Of a DNA stretch of 64,000 bases, positions 49,373-58,712 are shown one piece after another. The stretch covers positions 62,001 through 126,000 of the forward strand of contig JAAVYA010000006.1 in assembly GCA_022790855.1 (NCBI GenBank), written 5' to 3'. A program made the translations under genes and the position numbers. Origin of the DNA: Lachnospiraceae bacterium (GTDB taxonomy: Bacteria > Bacillota > Clostridia > Lachnospirales > Lachnospiraceae). Below the pieces are notes generated by a model that searched no databases, was not told the DNA's origin, and saw only the letters and a program-made list of their open reading frames with translations. Positions within the stretch are counted from its first letter, which is position 1. The number at the start of each line of letters is the position of its first letter.

Positions 49373-50821
49373 TTATTTCGCCCTTCTTAAAAATTCCAGA
49401 ATTAAGTTCCACACGCGCTCTGTGGAGGAAATACTCAAGCGTTCCTGGGGGGTGTGTATGTCAAAATTATTGGGGCCGAAGGAAATACAGTCCAATCCCG
49501 CAAGCTTGCCGGAAAGCAGGCCGCATTCCAGGCCGGCGTGGATGGCTTCCATCTTGGGTTCTTTTCCAAACAAGTCCCGGTAGCATTCCGCCATCAGCTC
49601 CCGCAAGGGAGAGCTTTCTTGATACTCCCAGGCCGGATAATCCCCGGAACGAAGCGCAGTCCCGCCCAAAAACTCCGTCAAAAATTCCAGACGGTCAGCG
49701 GCTTCTATTTTACGACTGGTCACGCTGCTTCGGATAGAAGTATGCACGTTTAAAGCTTCTTTTGTAAGGAGCAGAATCCCTGGGTTTAACGACGTCTCCA
49801 CCAGGCCGGGTACGTCCAGGCTCATATGCTGTACACCGTAAGGAATACTCCGCAAAAACAGCAGTGTTTTCACAAATGAGCCGGAATCCAAAACATCATA
49901 TGTTCCATGCTCTAAAGGAGAGACGGCCATGGACAATCCGGGGTCAGATATATGATACTCCTTCTGAAGCGTCTGTTCCCAGGACAACAATGCATTCTTT
50001 AGAGCTTCTTCTTTTTCAGGCTCTATCACGACAGAAGCCTCCACTTCTCTTGGAATGGCGTTGTCCATAAGGCCGCCCCTGAGTTCTGCAAGGGAAATCC
50101 CCACCGTATCCTGAAGGGATTTTAAGATCCTTCCCGCCTCTACAATGGCGTTGGCTCGTTCCTTATGAATCTCAGCGCCGGAATGTCCTCCGGTAAGTCC
50201 GGTCAGCTTCCAGGAAATGCAAATCCCCTCCGCCTTCGTATAGGTAACCGGAATCTCACAGTCCATCCGAAGCCCCCCGGCGCAGCCTGCCAAAAACACC
50301 CCTTCTTCATCGGAATCAATATTCAAAAGCTTCCGGCCTTTGAGCATGGACACGTCAATGGAATTGGCTCCCAGCATCCCGGTCTCTTCATCTACGGTAA
50401 ACACCGCTTCAATGGGAGGATGGGGAATATCGCTGCTGTTTAAGATGGCAAGGGCATAAGCAAGGGCAATGCCGTCGTCGCCCCCTAAGGTGGTTCCTTT
50501 TGCTTTCAGGAAATCCCCGTCCACGTAAAGCTCCAGGCCGTCTTTGGAAAAGTCTATGTCTGCGTCCGCCTCTTTTTCACAGACCATGTCCATATGTCCC
50601 TGGATGATCACCGGATCTGACGTTTCATAACCTTTCGTCCCGTCTTTGAAAATAATCACATTATTGTGGTCGTCCTGACAATAGGAAAGGCCCCGCTCTT
50701 TGGCAAAGGAAACGCAATAGTCGCTGATTTCCTTTGTATTGCCGGAGCCGTGGGGGATCTTTGAGAGTTCCTCAAAATACTGAAATACTTGTTTTGGTTC
50801 CAAATTGTTACAAATATCCAT
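49373..50821 (-). CDS. pepD: Aminoacyl-histidine dipeptidase (PepD, M20)
   Basis: IPHGSGNTKEISDYC, IIQGHMDMVCEK, GTTLGGDDGIALAYALAI. Confidence 0.95.
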   Translation of the reverse strand: MDICNNLEPKQVFQYFEELSKIPHGSGNTKEISDYCVSFAKERGLSYCQDDHNNVIIFKDGTKGYETSDPVIIQGHMDMVCEKEADADIDFSKDGLELYVDGDFLKAKGTTLGGDDGIALAYALAILNSSDIPHPPIEAVFTVDEETGMLGANSIDVSMLKGRKLLNIDSDEEGVFLAGCAGGLRMDCEIPVTYTKAEGICISWKLTGLTGGHSGAEIHKERANAIVEAGRILKSLQDTVGISLAELRGGLMDNAIPREVEASVVIEPEKEEALKNALLSWEQTLQKEYHISDPGLSMAVSPLEHGTYDVLDSGSFVKTLLFLRSIPYGVQHMSLDVPGLVETSLNPGILLLTKEALNVHTSIRSSVTSRKIEAADRLEFLTEFLGGTALRSGDYPAWEYQESSPLRELMAECYRDLFGKEPKMEAIHAGLECGLLSGKLAGLDCISFGPNNFDIHTPQERLSISSTERVWNLILEFLRRAK

Positions 50822-50837
50822 ATTCTACCTCCTTAGC

Positions 50838-50863
50838 ATATTTATGGCTTTCGTCCATATAAT
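50838..50863 (+). promoter_or_regulatory. Candidate sigma-E-like sporulation promoter of ylbJ-like gene
   Basis: ATATT-N13-CATATAAT immediately upstream of the ATG at 50869. Confidence 0.4.
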
Positions 50864-50868
50864 ATACT

Positions 50869-51789
50869 ATGAAAAAAATTGTGTATAGTATTATCTTATC
50901 CACTCTTGTATTTTACATACTGTGTTTCCCAAAAGACGCCATACAGGCGGCTTCCTTTGGGTTGGTGCTGTGGTATACAAAAATGCTGCCCACTCTGTTG
51001 CCTTTTGCCATTCTTTCTTATATATTTGTGGCTTCCGGCCTTTTAGAGACTCCCTGCCGCCTGCTTCACCGATGCATCAAATGGCTGATTCCCGTAAGCC
51101 CGGAAGGGGTATATCCACTGTTTGCAGGATTTTTGTTTGGTTTCCCTTTGGGAAGCAAGATTACGGCCCAGCTTGTGGAGGAAGGCCGCATGAGTTATGG
51201 GGAAGGCAATCGTCTGTTTGCCATATGCAACAACATAAGTCCTGTTTTTATCAGTGGTTTTATCCTCCAGACTTCCTTACAGCGCCCGGATTTAACTGCC
51301 AAAACATTGTTGATCCTCTATCTGCCGCCCTTGTTTTACTTTGTCATAACCGCACGGTTATTTCCCGGGAAAGAGGATGTTATGATACCGCAAAAAAAAG
51401 CGGCACCAAGATCTCAAATAAGCTTTAAAATCATCGATGCCGGCATTATGAGCGGTTTTGAAACTTTAACCAGGCTGGGAGGCTATATTATGCTGTTTGC
51501 CATCCTGTCCCAAATCGTCACAGTGCTCCCGTTTCAGAATCCTGCCCTCAGCAGCCTTCTTGTGGGTATCACGGAAATCACCAACGGAACCTCGCATCTT
51601 GCAAAAGCGCCTCTTCCCTTTCGGGAAATATACTTGCTGACGGTCTTTTGCACAGCATTGGGCGGGCTGTCCGGTTTTGCCCAAACGGCCTCCATGGTAC
51701 GAAAAGCGGGGCTTTCTATGGGGTCCTATGTAAAAACAAAGGTGATCTGCAGCCTGATGTCCGCAGCCTTAGCCGTTCTTCTGCCGTAA
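50869..51789 (+). CDS. ylbJ: YlbJ-like sporulation integral membrane protein (nucleoside recognition/Gate domain)
   Basis: GFLFGFPLGSKITAQLVEEGRMSYGEGNRLFAICNNISPVFISGF; adjacent to coaD/rsmD as in Bacillus ylbH-I-J. Confidence 0.82.
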   Translation: MKKIVYSIILSTLVFYILCFPKDAIQAASFGLVLWYTKMLPTLLPFAILSYIFVASGLLETPCRLLHRCIKWLIPVSPEGVYPLFAGFLFGFPLGSKITAQLVEEGRMSYGEGNRLFAICNNISPVFISGFILQTSLQRPDLTAKTLLILYLPPLFYFVITARLFPGKEDVMIPQKKAAPRSQISFKIIDAGIMSGFETLTRLGGYIMLFAILSQIVTVLPFQNPALSSLLVGITEITNGTSHLAKAPLPFREIYLLTVFCTALGGLSGFAQTASMVRKAGLSMGSYVKTKVICSLMSAALAVLLP

Positions 51790-51792
51790 GGG

Positions 51793-52374
51793 TTAGCCCT
51801 GGGGGTCTTCTTCTATGGGCTGGGGAGACGGCTCCTCCATGGGCATCAGTTCGCTTCGGTTGGAATTCACCATATCATAACAGTTCTGTAAGGAAGCTAA
51901 CAAGCTTTCGCTCCTGGCCTTTGTGGAATCCATGGCATGTCCGATAATCGTTCCCAGGTTTTTCAAAATATCATCGGTATACTGAATGGCCGCCAGCCGG
52001 ATACTGTTGGCGTCGTTGGTGGCATTGTCCAGGATTTCCTGGGCCTGGTTGGAGGCCGTCATCACAATCTCATTTGCCTGGGCGTATGCCTGCTGCATAA
52101 TCTGATGTTCATTGATCAGCTCCGAGGTCTGTACCTGGGCCTGGGCGATAATGGTGTCTGCTTTTGACTGGGCGTCCGCCAAAATGGCCTCTTTATTACT
52201 GATGATCTTCTGATACCGCTTGATTTCGTCCGGCGTCTTCATGCGAAGCTCCGATAAAAGCTCTTCCAGTTCTTCTTTATTTACAATGATTTTCGTATTG
52301 GAAAAGGACTGGTATTTGCATCCTTCGATATATTCTTCAATTTCATCAATCACCTGTTCAATTCTGCTGCTCAT
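51793..52374 (-). CDS. Coiled-coil DivIVA/ATPase-like protein
   Basis: Heptad-rich [47 protein letters not shown]; 4-bp overlap with coaD. Confidence 0.65.
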   Translation of the reverse strand: MSSRIEQVIDEIEEYIEGCKYQSFSNTKIIVNKEELEELLSELRMKTPDEIKRYQKIISNKEAILADAQSKADTIIAQAQVQTSELINEHQIMQQAYAQANEIVMTASNQAQEILDNATNDANSIRLAAIQYTDDILKNLGTIIGHAMDSTKARSESLLASLQNCYDMVNSNRSELMPMEEPSPQPIEEDPQG

Positions 52375-52862
52375 TGTTTGATTTCCTTTCTGTACTTATG
52401 ATAAATGAGCTCGATTAACTGCTTCGGTACGAAATGGGAAATATCTCCGCCGTAAGAGGCGACTTCTTTTACGATCGTTGAGCTTAAATATGCATATTCC
52501 AGGCTGGTAGTCAGAAACAGAGTATCCACTCCCGGTTCTACAATACGGTTTGTCTGTGCCATCTGTAATTCATATTCGAAATCTGTTACTGCCCGCAGTC
52601 CCCGGATAATGATCGTCGCTCCCACGCTTTTTGCATAGTCAATCAAGAGTCCGTCAAATGATTGTACCGCAACATTCGGGATATTTTTTGTCATTTCTTC
52701 TAACATACTAACACGTTCTTCCGTAGAAAACAACGGATTTTTTGCGTTGTTTCGCAAAACAGCCACGATCAGCTGATCTACTACTTTTGCGGAACGTTCG
52801 ATCATATCCAGGTGTCCGAAGGTCACCGGGTCAAAACTGCCCGGGTATATTGCTTTTTTCAT
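52371..52862 (-). CDS. coaD: Phosphopantetheine adenylyltransferase
   Basis: [40 protein letters not shown]. Confidence 0.98.
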   Translation of the reverse strand: MKKAIYPGSFDPVTFGHLDMIERSAKVVDQLIVAVLRNNAKNPLFSTEERVSMLEEMTKNIPNVAVQSFDGLLIDYAKSVGATIIIRGLRAVTDFEYELQMAQTNRIVEPGVDTLFLTTSLEYAYLSSTIVKEVASYGGDISHFVPKQLIELIYHKYRKEIKQ

Positions 52863-52877
52863 AAAAGCCTCCTGCCT

Positions 52878-53438
52878 TTATGCCCTCTTTCGTATAAATG
52901 TGTGGACATTTGTTTTATATAGTTTTATTTTTTCCAGTTCATACCCCAAATCTTCCAAATAGGAAAAATCTGTCTCTCTGGAAGCTTCTGCAATCAAAAG
53001 CGTATGTTCTGCAATCAAATGGGAAGTAAGAAGCGCCTCCATTACCTGCTTCTCCAAGAGCTGATGATAGGGCGGATCCATGAACACAATGTCGAAGGGC
53101 TCCTGCTCTTGATGTTCTAGTTCTCTAAGAGCCGCAAAAACATCCATGCAATAAAGCCTGCCGCCGGATGCAAGCTTTGTAAATTCCATATTTTCCCGGA
53201 TCACGGCGGCCGCTTTTTTGTTTCGTTCCACAAATACCGCTTCTTTGGCGCCGCGGCTTAAGGCTTCCAAACCAATACTTCCGCTTCCGGCAAATAAATC
53301 CAGAAACCGGCACCCGGTAAGATATGGGTGAATCATATTAAATAAGGTTTCTTTGATGCGGTCTGTGGTCGGTCGGGTCTCTGAACCGGGAAGTGTTTTT
53401 AAAGGAAGGCTTTTGGCCTCTCCTGCGATAATCCTCAT
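52878..53438 (-). CDS. rsmD: 16S rRNA (guanine966-N2)-methyltransferase RsmD
   Basis: MRIIAGEAKSLPLKT, LDLFAGSGSIGLEALSRGA, VFMDPPY. Confidence 0.96.
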   Translation of the reverse strand: MRIIAGEAKSLPLKTLPGSETRPTTDRIKETLFNMIHPYLTGCRFLDLFAGSGSIGLEALSRGAKEAVFVERNKKAAAVIRENMEFTKLASGGRLYCMDVFAALRELEHQEQEPFDIVFMDPPYHQLLEKQVMEALLTSHLIAEHTLLIAEASRETDFSYLEDLGYELEKIKLYKTNVHTFIRKRA

Positions 53439-54682
53439 TTGCCTGTTTCCTCCAAAATGGCGGACCGAAGCAGATTCAGGGCCTGGGCTACAGAGCTTTC
53501 CCGTACACGGCTGCGGTTTCCACGAAACCGAAATTCTTTTACATACGTGTTTCCCATGCAGCAGCATCCAATGTAAACCAGCCCCACCGGCTTGTCTTTT
53601 GTTCCACCGTCCGGCCCAGCCACACCGGTAATACCGACGCCGATATCAGAACCAGCCGCCTTCCTGCAGCCTTCTGCCATCTCTTTTGCCGTCTCAGGAC
53701 TTACGGCGCCGAAATTTTGAAGCGTCCTATGGGAAACATGAAGCAGCTTTTCCTTGGCCTCATTGGAATAAGTAATATATCCTTCTTTAAAATATTCCGA
53801 AATACCGGGAACGTTCACCAGCCGTCCGGACAGAAGTCCCCCGGTACAGGATTCTGCCGTGGAAATGGTAAGGGATCGTTCCTTCAAAAGCGCTGCGATG
53901 GCTTCTTCTAAAGTTACGGCCTCTTCGTCCGTATAGATATGGCTTCCAAAACGGCGGTACAGCTCCTCTTCCATAGGCCGTATCAAGTGCATGGCGGCTT
54001 CCTGGTTCTTCGCTTTTGCCGTAATCCGAAGATGTACCTCCGCAGTCTTGGCATAAGTGGCAATCGTAGGATTGTCCTGGCCTTCAATCAGATCCAGGAT
54101 TTCTGTCTCCACACGGCTCTCTCCAATGCCGGAGAGCTTTACCATCTTAGAGCAGATAACCTCTGGCTGAAGTTTATGAAGGTAAGGATATACTTGTTGC
54201 TCAAACATAGGAATCAGCTCTCCCGGCGGTCCCGGAAGCAGAATCATAGTGCAGCCGTCCCCTTCCATAATAATGCCGGGAGCGGTCCCGTTCTTGTTAT
54301 ACAATACGATAGCGTCCTGAGGAACCATGGCTTGTTTCCAGTTATTCTCGGTAATGGAATGGTGCATCTGATTTAAATACTTCTCAATCTCTTTCCTGGC
54401 TCTCTCATCCATCACCAGGGTTTTCCCCATCACCTGAGCAGCCGTCTCTTTGGTCAAGTCGTCCTGGGTAGGCCCAAGGCCGCCGCAGAGAATGATGATT
54501 TCGGACCGTTCTTTTGCTGTCTCAAGAAGTTTTTGCAGACGCCCCGGATTATCTCCCACCACACTTTGATAATACATAGAGAGTCCCAGTGCGGCGCATT
54601 TCTCTGATAAATACGCTGCGTTGGTGTTTACAATATTTCCAAGGAGCAGTTCTGTTCCCACACAGATCAATTCTACTGTCAT
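53435..54682 (-). CDS. cinA: CinA family competence/damage-inducible protein
   Basis: ICVGTELLLGNIVNTNAAYLSEKCAALG; STAESCTGGLLSGRLVNVPG. Confidence 0.97.
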   Translation of the reverse strand: MTVELICVGTELLLGNIVNTNAAYLSEKCAALGLSMYYQSVVGDNPGRLQKLLETAKERSEIIILCGGLGPTQDDLTKETAAQVMGKTLVMDERARKEIEKYLNQMHHSITENNWKQAMVPQDAIVLYNKNGTAPGIIMEGDGCTMILLPGPPGELIPMFEQQVYPYLHKLQPEVICSKMVKLSGIGESRVETEILDLIEGQDNPTIATYAKTAEVHLRITAKAKNQEAAMHLIRPMEEELYRRFGSHIYTDEEAVTLEEAIAALLKERSLTISTAESCTGGLLSGRLVNVPGISEYFKEGYITYSNEAKEKLLHVSHRTLQNFGAVSPETAKEMAEGCRKAAGSDIGVGITGVAGPDGGTKDKPVGLVYIGCCCMGNTYVKEFRFRGNRSRVRESSVAQALNLLRSAILEETGK

Positions 54683-54716
54683 ATCATTCCTCTTTTCTTT
54701 TGGAATCTATCATTCC

Positions 54717-55265
54717 TCAATGCTGTTCCTTTAATACTTCCCGGTTTTTCCAAATACAATCCGCCAAAGAAATCACCGTCAGGGCCAGAGCCAGATAGGA
54801 AACAATCTGACAGGCCATCTTGTACGCCGGGTGGTCAAAGTTTAAAATCAGCATAATAATCATTACCATCTGAAAGGTGGTCTTAAATTTGCCCCAGTAA
54901 TCGGCGGCAATCACCACTCCGTTGTCGGAAGCCACCAAACGGAACCCGCTGATGATAAAATCACGGCTGATAATGATAATCACAAACCAAGGGGCAAGCT
55001 GTCCGGTGGCAATCAGACAGATCAGGGCCCCGTTTACCAGAAGTTTATCTGCCAGAGGATCCATAAATTTGCCGAAATTGGTAACTAGATTGTATTTTCT
55101 GGCAATCTTCCCATCCGCCAAATCGGTCAGGCTGGCTACAATAAAAATAGCCGCTGCAAGATATCTTCTTGTGGCGTCAAGCTCCGGCAACAGCAGGCAG
55201 ACCACAAAGGGAACGATCAGAACTACCCGAAAAACCGTAAGCTTATTAGGTAAATTCATTTTCAT
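54717..55265 (-). CDS. pgsA: CDP-diacylglycerol-glycerol-3-phosphate 3-phosphatidyltransferase
   Basis: NLPNKLTVFRVVLIP; SLTDLADGKIARKYNLVTNFGKFMDPLADKLL CDP-alcohol motif. Confidence 0.96.
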   Translation of the reverse strand: MKMNLPNKLTVFRVVLIVPFVVCLLLPELDATRRYLAAAIFIVASLTDLADGKIARKYNLVTNFGKFMDPLADKLLVNGALICLIATGQLAPWFVIIIISRDFIISGFRLVASDNGVVIAADYWGKFKTTFQMVMIIMLILNFDHPAYKMACQIVSYLALALTVISLADCIWKNREVLKEQH

Positions 55266-56590
55266 GGCGTAACAACCTCTCCTATCAAATCATATTCATA
55301 TGCACCGGTAATGCGTACTTTCACAAAATCACCGCTCATCAACTCTTCCTCCGTATGAATAAACACATAGCCGTCAATATCCGGCGCATCCCGGTAAGTT
55401 CTGCCTACGTAAGCATGTTCCTGTTCTACCTTGCCTTCTACCATAACCCAAAGCTCGGCTCCAGCCATGGTTTCATTCTTGTCAAAAATAATCTCCTGCT
55501 GCAGCTCCATGACTTCTTCCTGCCAGGTTTCCTTTTGTTCCTGAGAAATCTGATCCGAAAATCCTGCCGCCGGTGTATCTTCCTCTGGAGAATACGTAAA
55601 GGCTCCCAGACGGTCAAATTCCATCTCATTGAGAAAATACATCAATGCTTCATGGTCTTCCTCGGTTTCACCGGGAAACCCGCAGATAACTGTGGTGCGC
55701 AGCGTGATATCCGGTATTTCCTGGCGCAGGGAACAAATCCGGTCGGTAAGTTCTTCTTGGGTGGTCCGCCTCCCCATACGCTGTAAAATCCGGTTGCTCA
55801 CATGCTGGATGGGCATATCTAAATAGTGGCATATTTTTTTACTGTGCTTTATGGTTTGGATCAGTTCCTCGTAAATCTCTTCCGGATAACAATAAAGTAT
55901 CCGAATCCATCGAATCCCGGGAAGCTCCTCCAAGGCGTTCAAGAGGCGGTGAAGGGATTTTTCCCCGTAAAGGTCTACGCCGTAAAGGGTCGTCTCCTGA
56001 GCCACCAGAATCAATTCCTTTACCCCGGCCTCCGCCAGTTCCCGGGCCTGGGCAAGCAACTCTTCCATGGGAACGCTCCGGTAATTTCCGCGGATTTTGG
56101 GGATAATACAATAACTGCAGTGTTTGTCGCATCCCTCTGCGATTTTTAAATGGGCGTAATGTCCTCCGGTGGTCAGGGAACGCTTTGCCGATGGTTTCGG
56201 AAGACCCGATAGGGGACGATACAATTCAAATGCATGGCCTTTTAACGCTTCCTGTACTGCCGCTGTAACCTCTTCATAAGAATTGGTTCCCAGCACGGCG
56301 TCCACTTGAGGGATTTCCTTTCGGATCTCCTGCTGATACCGCTGGGCCAAACATCCAGTTACCAGCAACGCACGGCATGTCCCGGCGTCTTTATATTCCG
56401 CCATCTCCAAAATCGTCTGAATGCTCTCTTCCTTGGCGTCATTGATAAAGCAGCAGGTATTGATCACAATGACATCCGCTTCTCTTTCATCATCGGTAAA
56501 AGAAAATCCTTCTTTCCCCAGAAGCCCCAGCATATACTCCGTATCCACCAGGTTCTTATCACAGCCAAGGGAAACAAAAAGCAGCTTCAT
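55262..56590 (-). CDS. rimO: Ribosomal protein S12 methylthiotransferase RimO
   Basis: SLGCDKNLVDTEYMLG, IAEGCDKHCSYCIIPKIRGNYRS; start at 56590. Confidence 0.96.
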   Translation of the reverse strand: MKLLFVSLGCDKNLVDTEYMLGLLGKEGFSFTDDEREADVIVINTCCFINDAKEESIQTILEMAEYKDAGTCRALLVTGCLAQRYQQEIRKEIPQVDAVLGTNSYEEVTAAVQEALKGHAFELYRPLSGLPKPSAKRSLTTGGHYAHLKIAEGCDKHCSYCIIPKIRGNYRSVPMEELLAQARELAEAGVKELILVAQETTLYGVDLYGEKSLHRLLNALEELPGIRWIRILYCYPEEIYEELIQTIKHSKKICHYLDMPIQHVSNRILQRMGRRTTQEELTDRICSLRQEIPDITLRTTVICGFPGETEEDHEALMYFLNEMEFDRLGAFTYSPEEDTPAAGFSDQISQEQKETWQEEVMELQQEIIFDKNETMAGAELWVMVEGKVEQEHAYVGRTYRDAPDIDGYVFIHTEEELMSGDFVKVRITGAYEYDLIGEVVTP

Positions 56591-56604
56591 AATCTGTTCC
56601 TTTC

Positions 56605-56698
56605 TATACTTTAAGCGCCCACCCAATGGGCGTGGCATACGGTGTGCCCTTTGGGCATAAGTCAAATACCCCGCAGCCTGCTGCGGGGCATAAGTATA
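56605..56698 (-). repeat. Three-hairpin, cloverleaf-like intercistronic element
   Basis: Outer IR tatactt/aagtata encloses cgccca/tgggcg, tgccc-ttt-gggca and ccccgcag-cctg-ctgcgggg. Confidence 0.8.
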
Positions 56699-56701
56699 CA
56701 T

Positions 56702-57019
56702 CTATTCTTCTGTTGCGTCGATCATCACAGATTCGGATGTCTGTTCCAACTCTTTGGCAGTCTTTTCCTCTGAGTCTTCCTCCGTATCTTCTTCTCCCAG
56801 AATCTTTACCTTTCCTTTGTACAATTCATCTACCGCAATGGAAAAAGGCTTCTTACCTGCAGCCCCTTCCACCATCGGCTCATCTCCGGCAATGATCTGC
56901 CTTGCCCGTTTTGCGGTGGCGATCACAATGGAATAACGGCTGTTTACCACCGGCTCTTCCCCGATCTCCACATCGCTGTTTACTACTTTCATTAAATCCG
57001 TATAGGATGGATGCAACAT
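56702..57019 (-). CDS. rpoZ: DNA-directed RNA polymerase subunit omega
   Basis: VNSRYSIVIATAKRARQIIAG; downstream of gmk. Confidence 0.94.
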   Translation of the reverse strand: MLHPSYTDLMKVVNSDVEIGEEPVVNSRYSIVIATAKRARQIIAGDEPMVEGAAGKKPFSIAVDELYKGKVKILGEEDTEEDSEEKTAKELEQTSESVMIDATEE

Positions 57020-57022
57020 AAT

Positions 57023-57664
57023 TTATTCTCCTTTCACAAACCCCGTAAGCTCCTGCCTCATGCTGTTGATCTTCTCTTGATTCCTTGCAATCCTGTCATG
57101 CTCGCATTCGATCATATCATGCACCTTTTTGGTGCACTGATTCAAATCATCGTTCACTACAAGATAATCGTAAGCTTCTATCCCCTGGGCTTCCTGCACG
57201 GCCCGGGAAAGCCTGCTGGCTATGGTAGCCTCATCTTCCGTCCCTCTGCCTTTTAAGCGGTTTTTCAATTCCTGGGCGGAAGGCGGCGTTACAAACAACA
57301 GCAAGGTATCCGGGTTGTTTTTTTTGATCTGCAGTGCGCCTTGTATCTCAATCTCTAAAATGACGTCTTTCCCAAGAGCCAGCTTCTCTTCCACATATTT
57401 TCTTGGCGTCCCGTAATAGTGATTGACGTATTTTGCATATTCAATTAACTGTCCGTCCCGGATCATGGCCTGAAATTCTTCTTCCGATACGAAAAAATAT
57501 TCCCTTCCGTGAACTTCTCCCGGCCTGGGGCTTCGTGTGGTAGCCGAAACAGACAATGCGTACTGTTCTTCATGCTCTAAAAGGAGCTGCTTCATAATGG
57601 TCCCTTTTCCTGCCCCGGAAAATCCGGATACAACGATTAATATACCTTTTCTTTCCGTATTCAT
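57023..57664 (-). CDS. gmk: Guanylate kinase
   Basis: VVSGFSGAGKGTIMKQLL, SVSATTRSPRPGEVHGREYFF. Confidence 0.97.
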   Translation of the reverse strand: MNTERKGILIVVSGFSGAGKGTIMKQLLLEHEEQYALSVSATTRSPRPGEVHGREYFFVSEEEFQAMIRDGQLIEYAKYVNHYYGTPRKYVEEKLALGKDVILEIEIQGALQIKKNNPDTLLLFVTPPSAQELKNRLKGRGTEDEATIASRLSRAVQEAQGIEAYDYLVVNDDLNQCTKKVHDMIECEHDRIARNQEKINSMRQELTGFVKGE

Positions 57665-57672
57665 GTCTGCAC

Positions 57673-58554
57673 CTATTCTATATTTTGTATCTGTTCCCGT
57701 ACCTTTTCAATCTCCGTCTTCAAGTCGATGGCGATCTGGGAAACGGTAAGGTCGTTTGCTTTTGATAAAATGGTATTGGCTTCCCGGTTCATCTCCTGGG
57801 CAATAAAGTCTAGCTTGCGGCCAATGCCCTCTCCTTGTTCCAGAGCGGCCGCCATACTGTCCACATGGCTTTTCAGGCGGACGGCTTCTTCATCGGTACA
57901 AATCTTATCTGAAAAAAAAACGATCTCCGCCGCTAAGCGCCCTTCTTCTATCACCTGGGTATCTCCCAAAAGCTCCTGGGCCTTGGCAGTCAGCTTGGCA
58001 CGGTATTCCTCCAAAATCTGGGGAGAACGTTCTTCCACCAGTTCCACCAGACGTTTGATGTTTGCAAGCTTTTTCATCAAGTCCTGATATAAGTTCTGGC
58101 CTTCCCTGCTTCTGGCTTCCACCAGGCTCTCGCAGGCTTCCTTCAGGGCTGTTTGCACATGTTCCCAAAGCTTCTGTTCATCTACTGGAGCCTCCTCCAT
58201 GGTAAATACATCGGGAAATCTGGCAAGGCGGGCCGCCGTTAAATCGTCCTCCAGTCCAAACTCCTTCACCATCTGCCGGATATCCTCCACATACTCTGCG
58301 GCAACCTCTTTGTGGTAATGAAGATTTGCCGTGCGTTCCGTGTAATCTTCATAGGAGACAAACACATCGACTTTGCCGCGTTGTATGTATTGTTTCAGGA
58401 AACTGCGTATGGCGCTGTCAAAAAAGTTTAATTTCTTCGGTATGCGGATGCCGGTTTCCAGATACCGATGGTTTACTGCCTTGATCTCTACCGTAATTCT
58501 GCGCTCTTCACTGACAAGCTCACAGCGTCCAAAGCCAGTCATGCTTTTTATCAT
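57673..58554 (-). CDS. yicC: YicC family endoribonuclease
   Basis: MIKSMTGFGR, VEIKAVNHRYLE, DFIAQEMNREANTILSKAND. Confidence 0.96.
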   Translation of the reverse strand: MIKSMTGFGRCELVSEERRITVEIKAVNHRYLETGIRIPKKLNFFDSAIRSFLKQYIQRGKVDVFVSYEDYTERTANLHYHKEVAAEYVEDIRQMVKEFGLEDDLTAARLARFPDVFTMEEAPVDEQKLWEHVQTALKEACESLVEARSREGQNLYQDLMKKLANIKRLVELVEERSPQILEEYRAKLTAKAQELLGDTQVIEEGRLAAEIVFFSDKICTDEEAVRLKSHVDSMAAALEQGEGIGRKLDFIAQEMNREANTILSKANDLTVSQIAIDLKTEIEKVREQIQNIE

Positions 58555-58631
58555 AAGAACCTCCTGAATTGAGTTTCATGCATAAGTAAAAGTATTATAA
58601 AACAAATTTTCCCATTAGTCAAATTTCTTTT

Positions 58632-58660
58632 TTGCTTTTTGTGGAAAAATACGGTATACT
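58632..58660 (+). promoter_or_regulatory. Sigma-A promoter for rqcH
   Basis: TTGCTT-N17-TATACT, ATG at 58713 with AAGGAGAA SD. Confidence 0.65.
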
Positions 58661-58712
58661 AATGAGAATTGTATCTGGAAGATAACTTCCTAACATCGAA
58701 AGGAGAATTCTT

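Noticed and set aside
56605-56698. tRNA gene hypothesis for the cloverleaf-like element
   Set aside because: No GGTTCGA T-loop, no plausible anticodon arm, no CCA end, and non-tRNA stem lengths.
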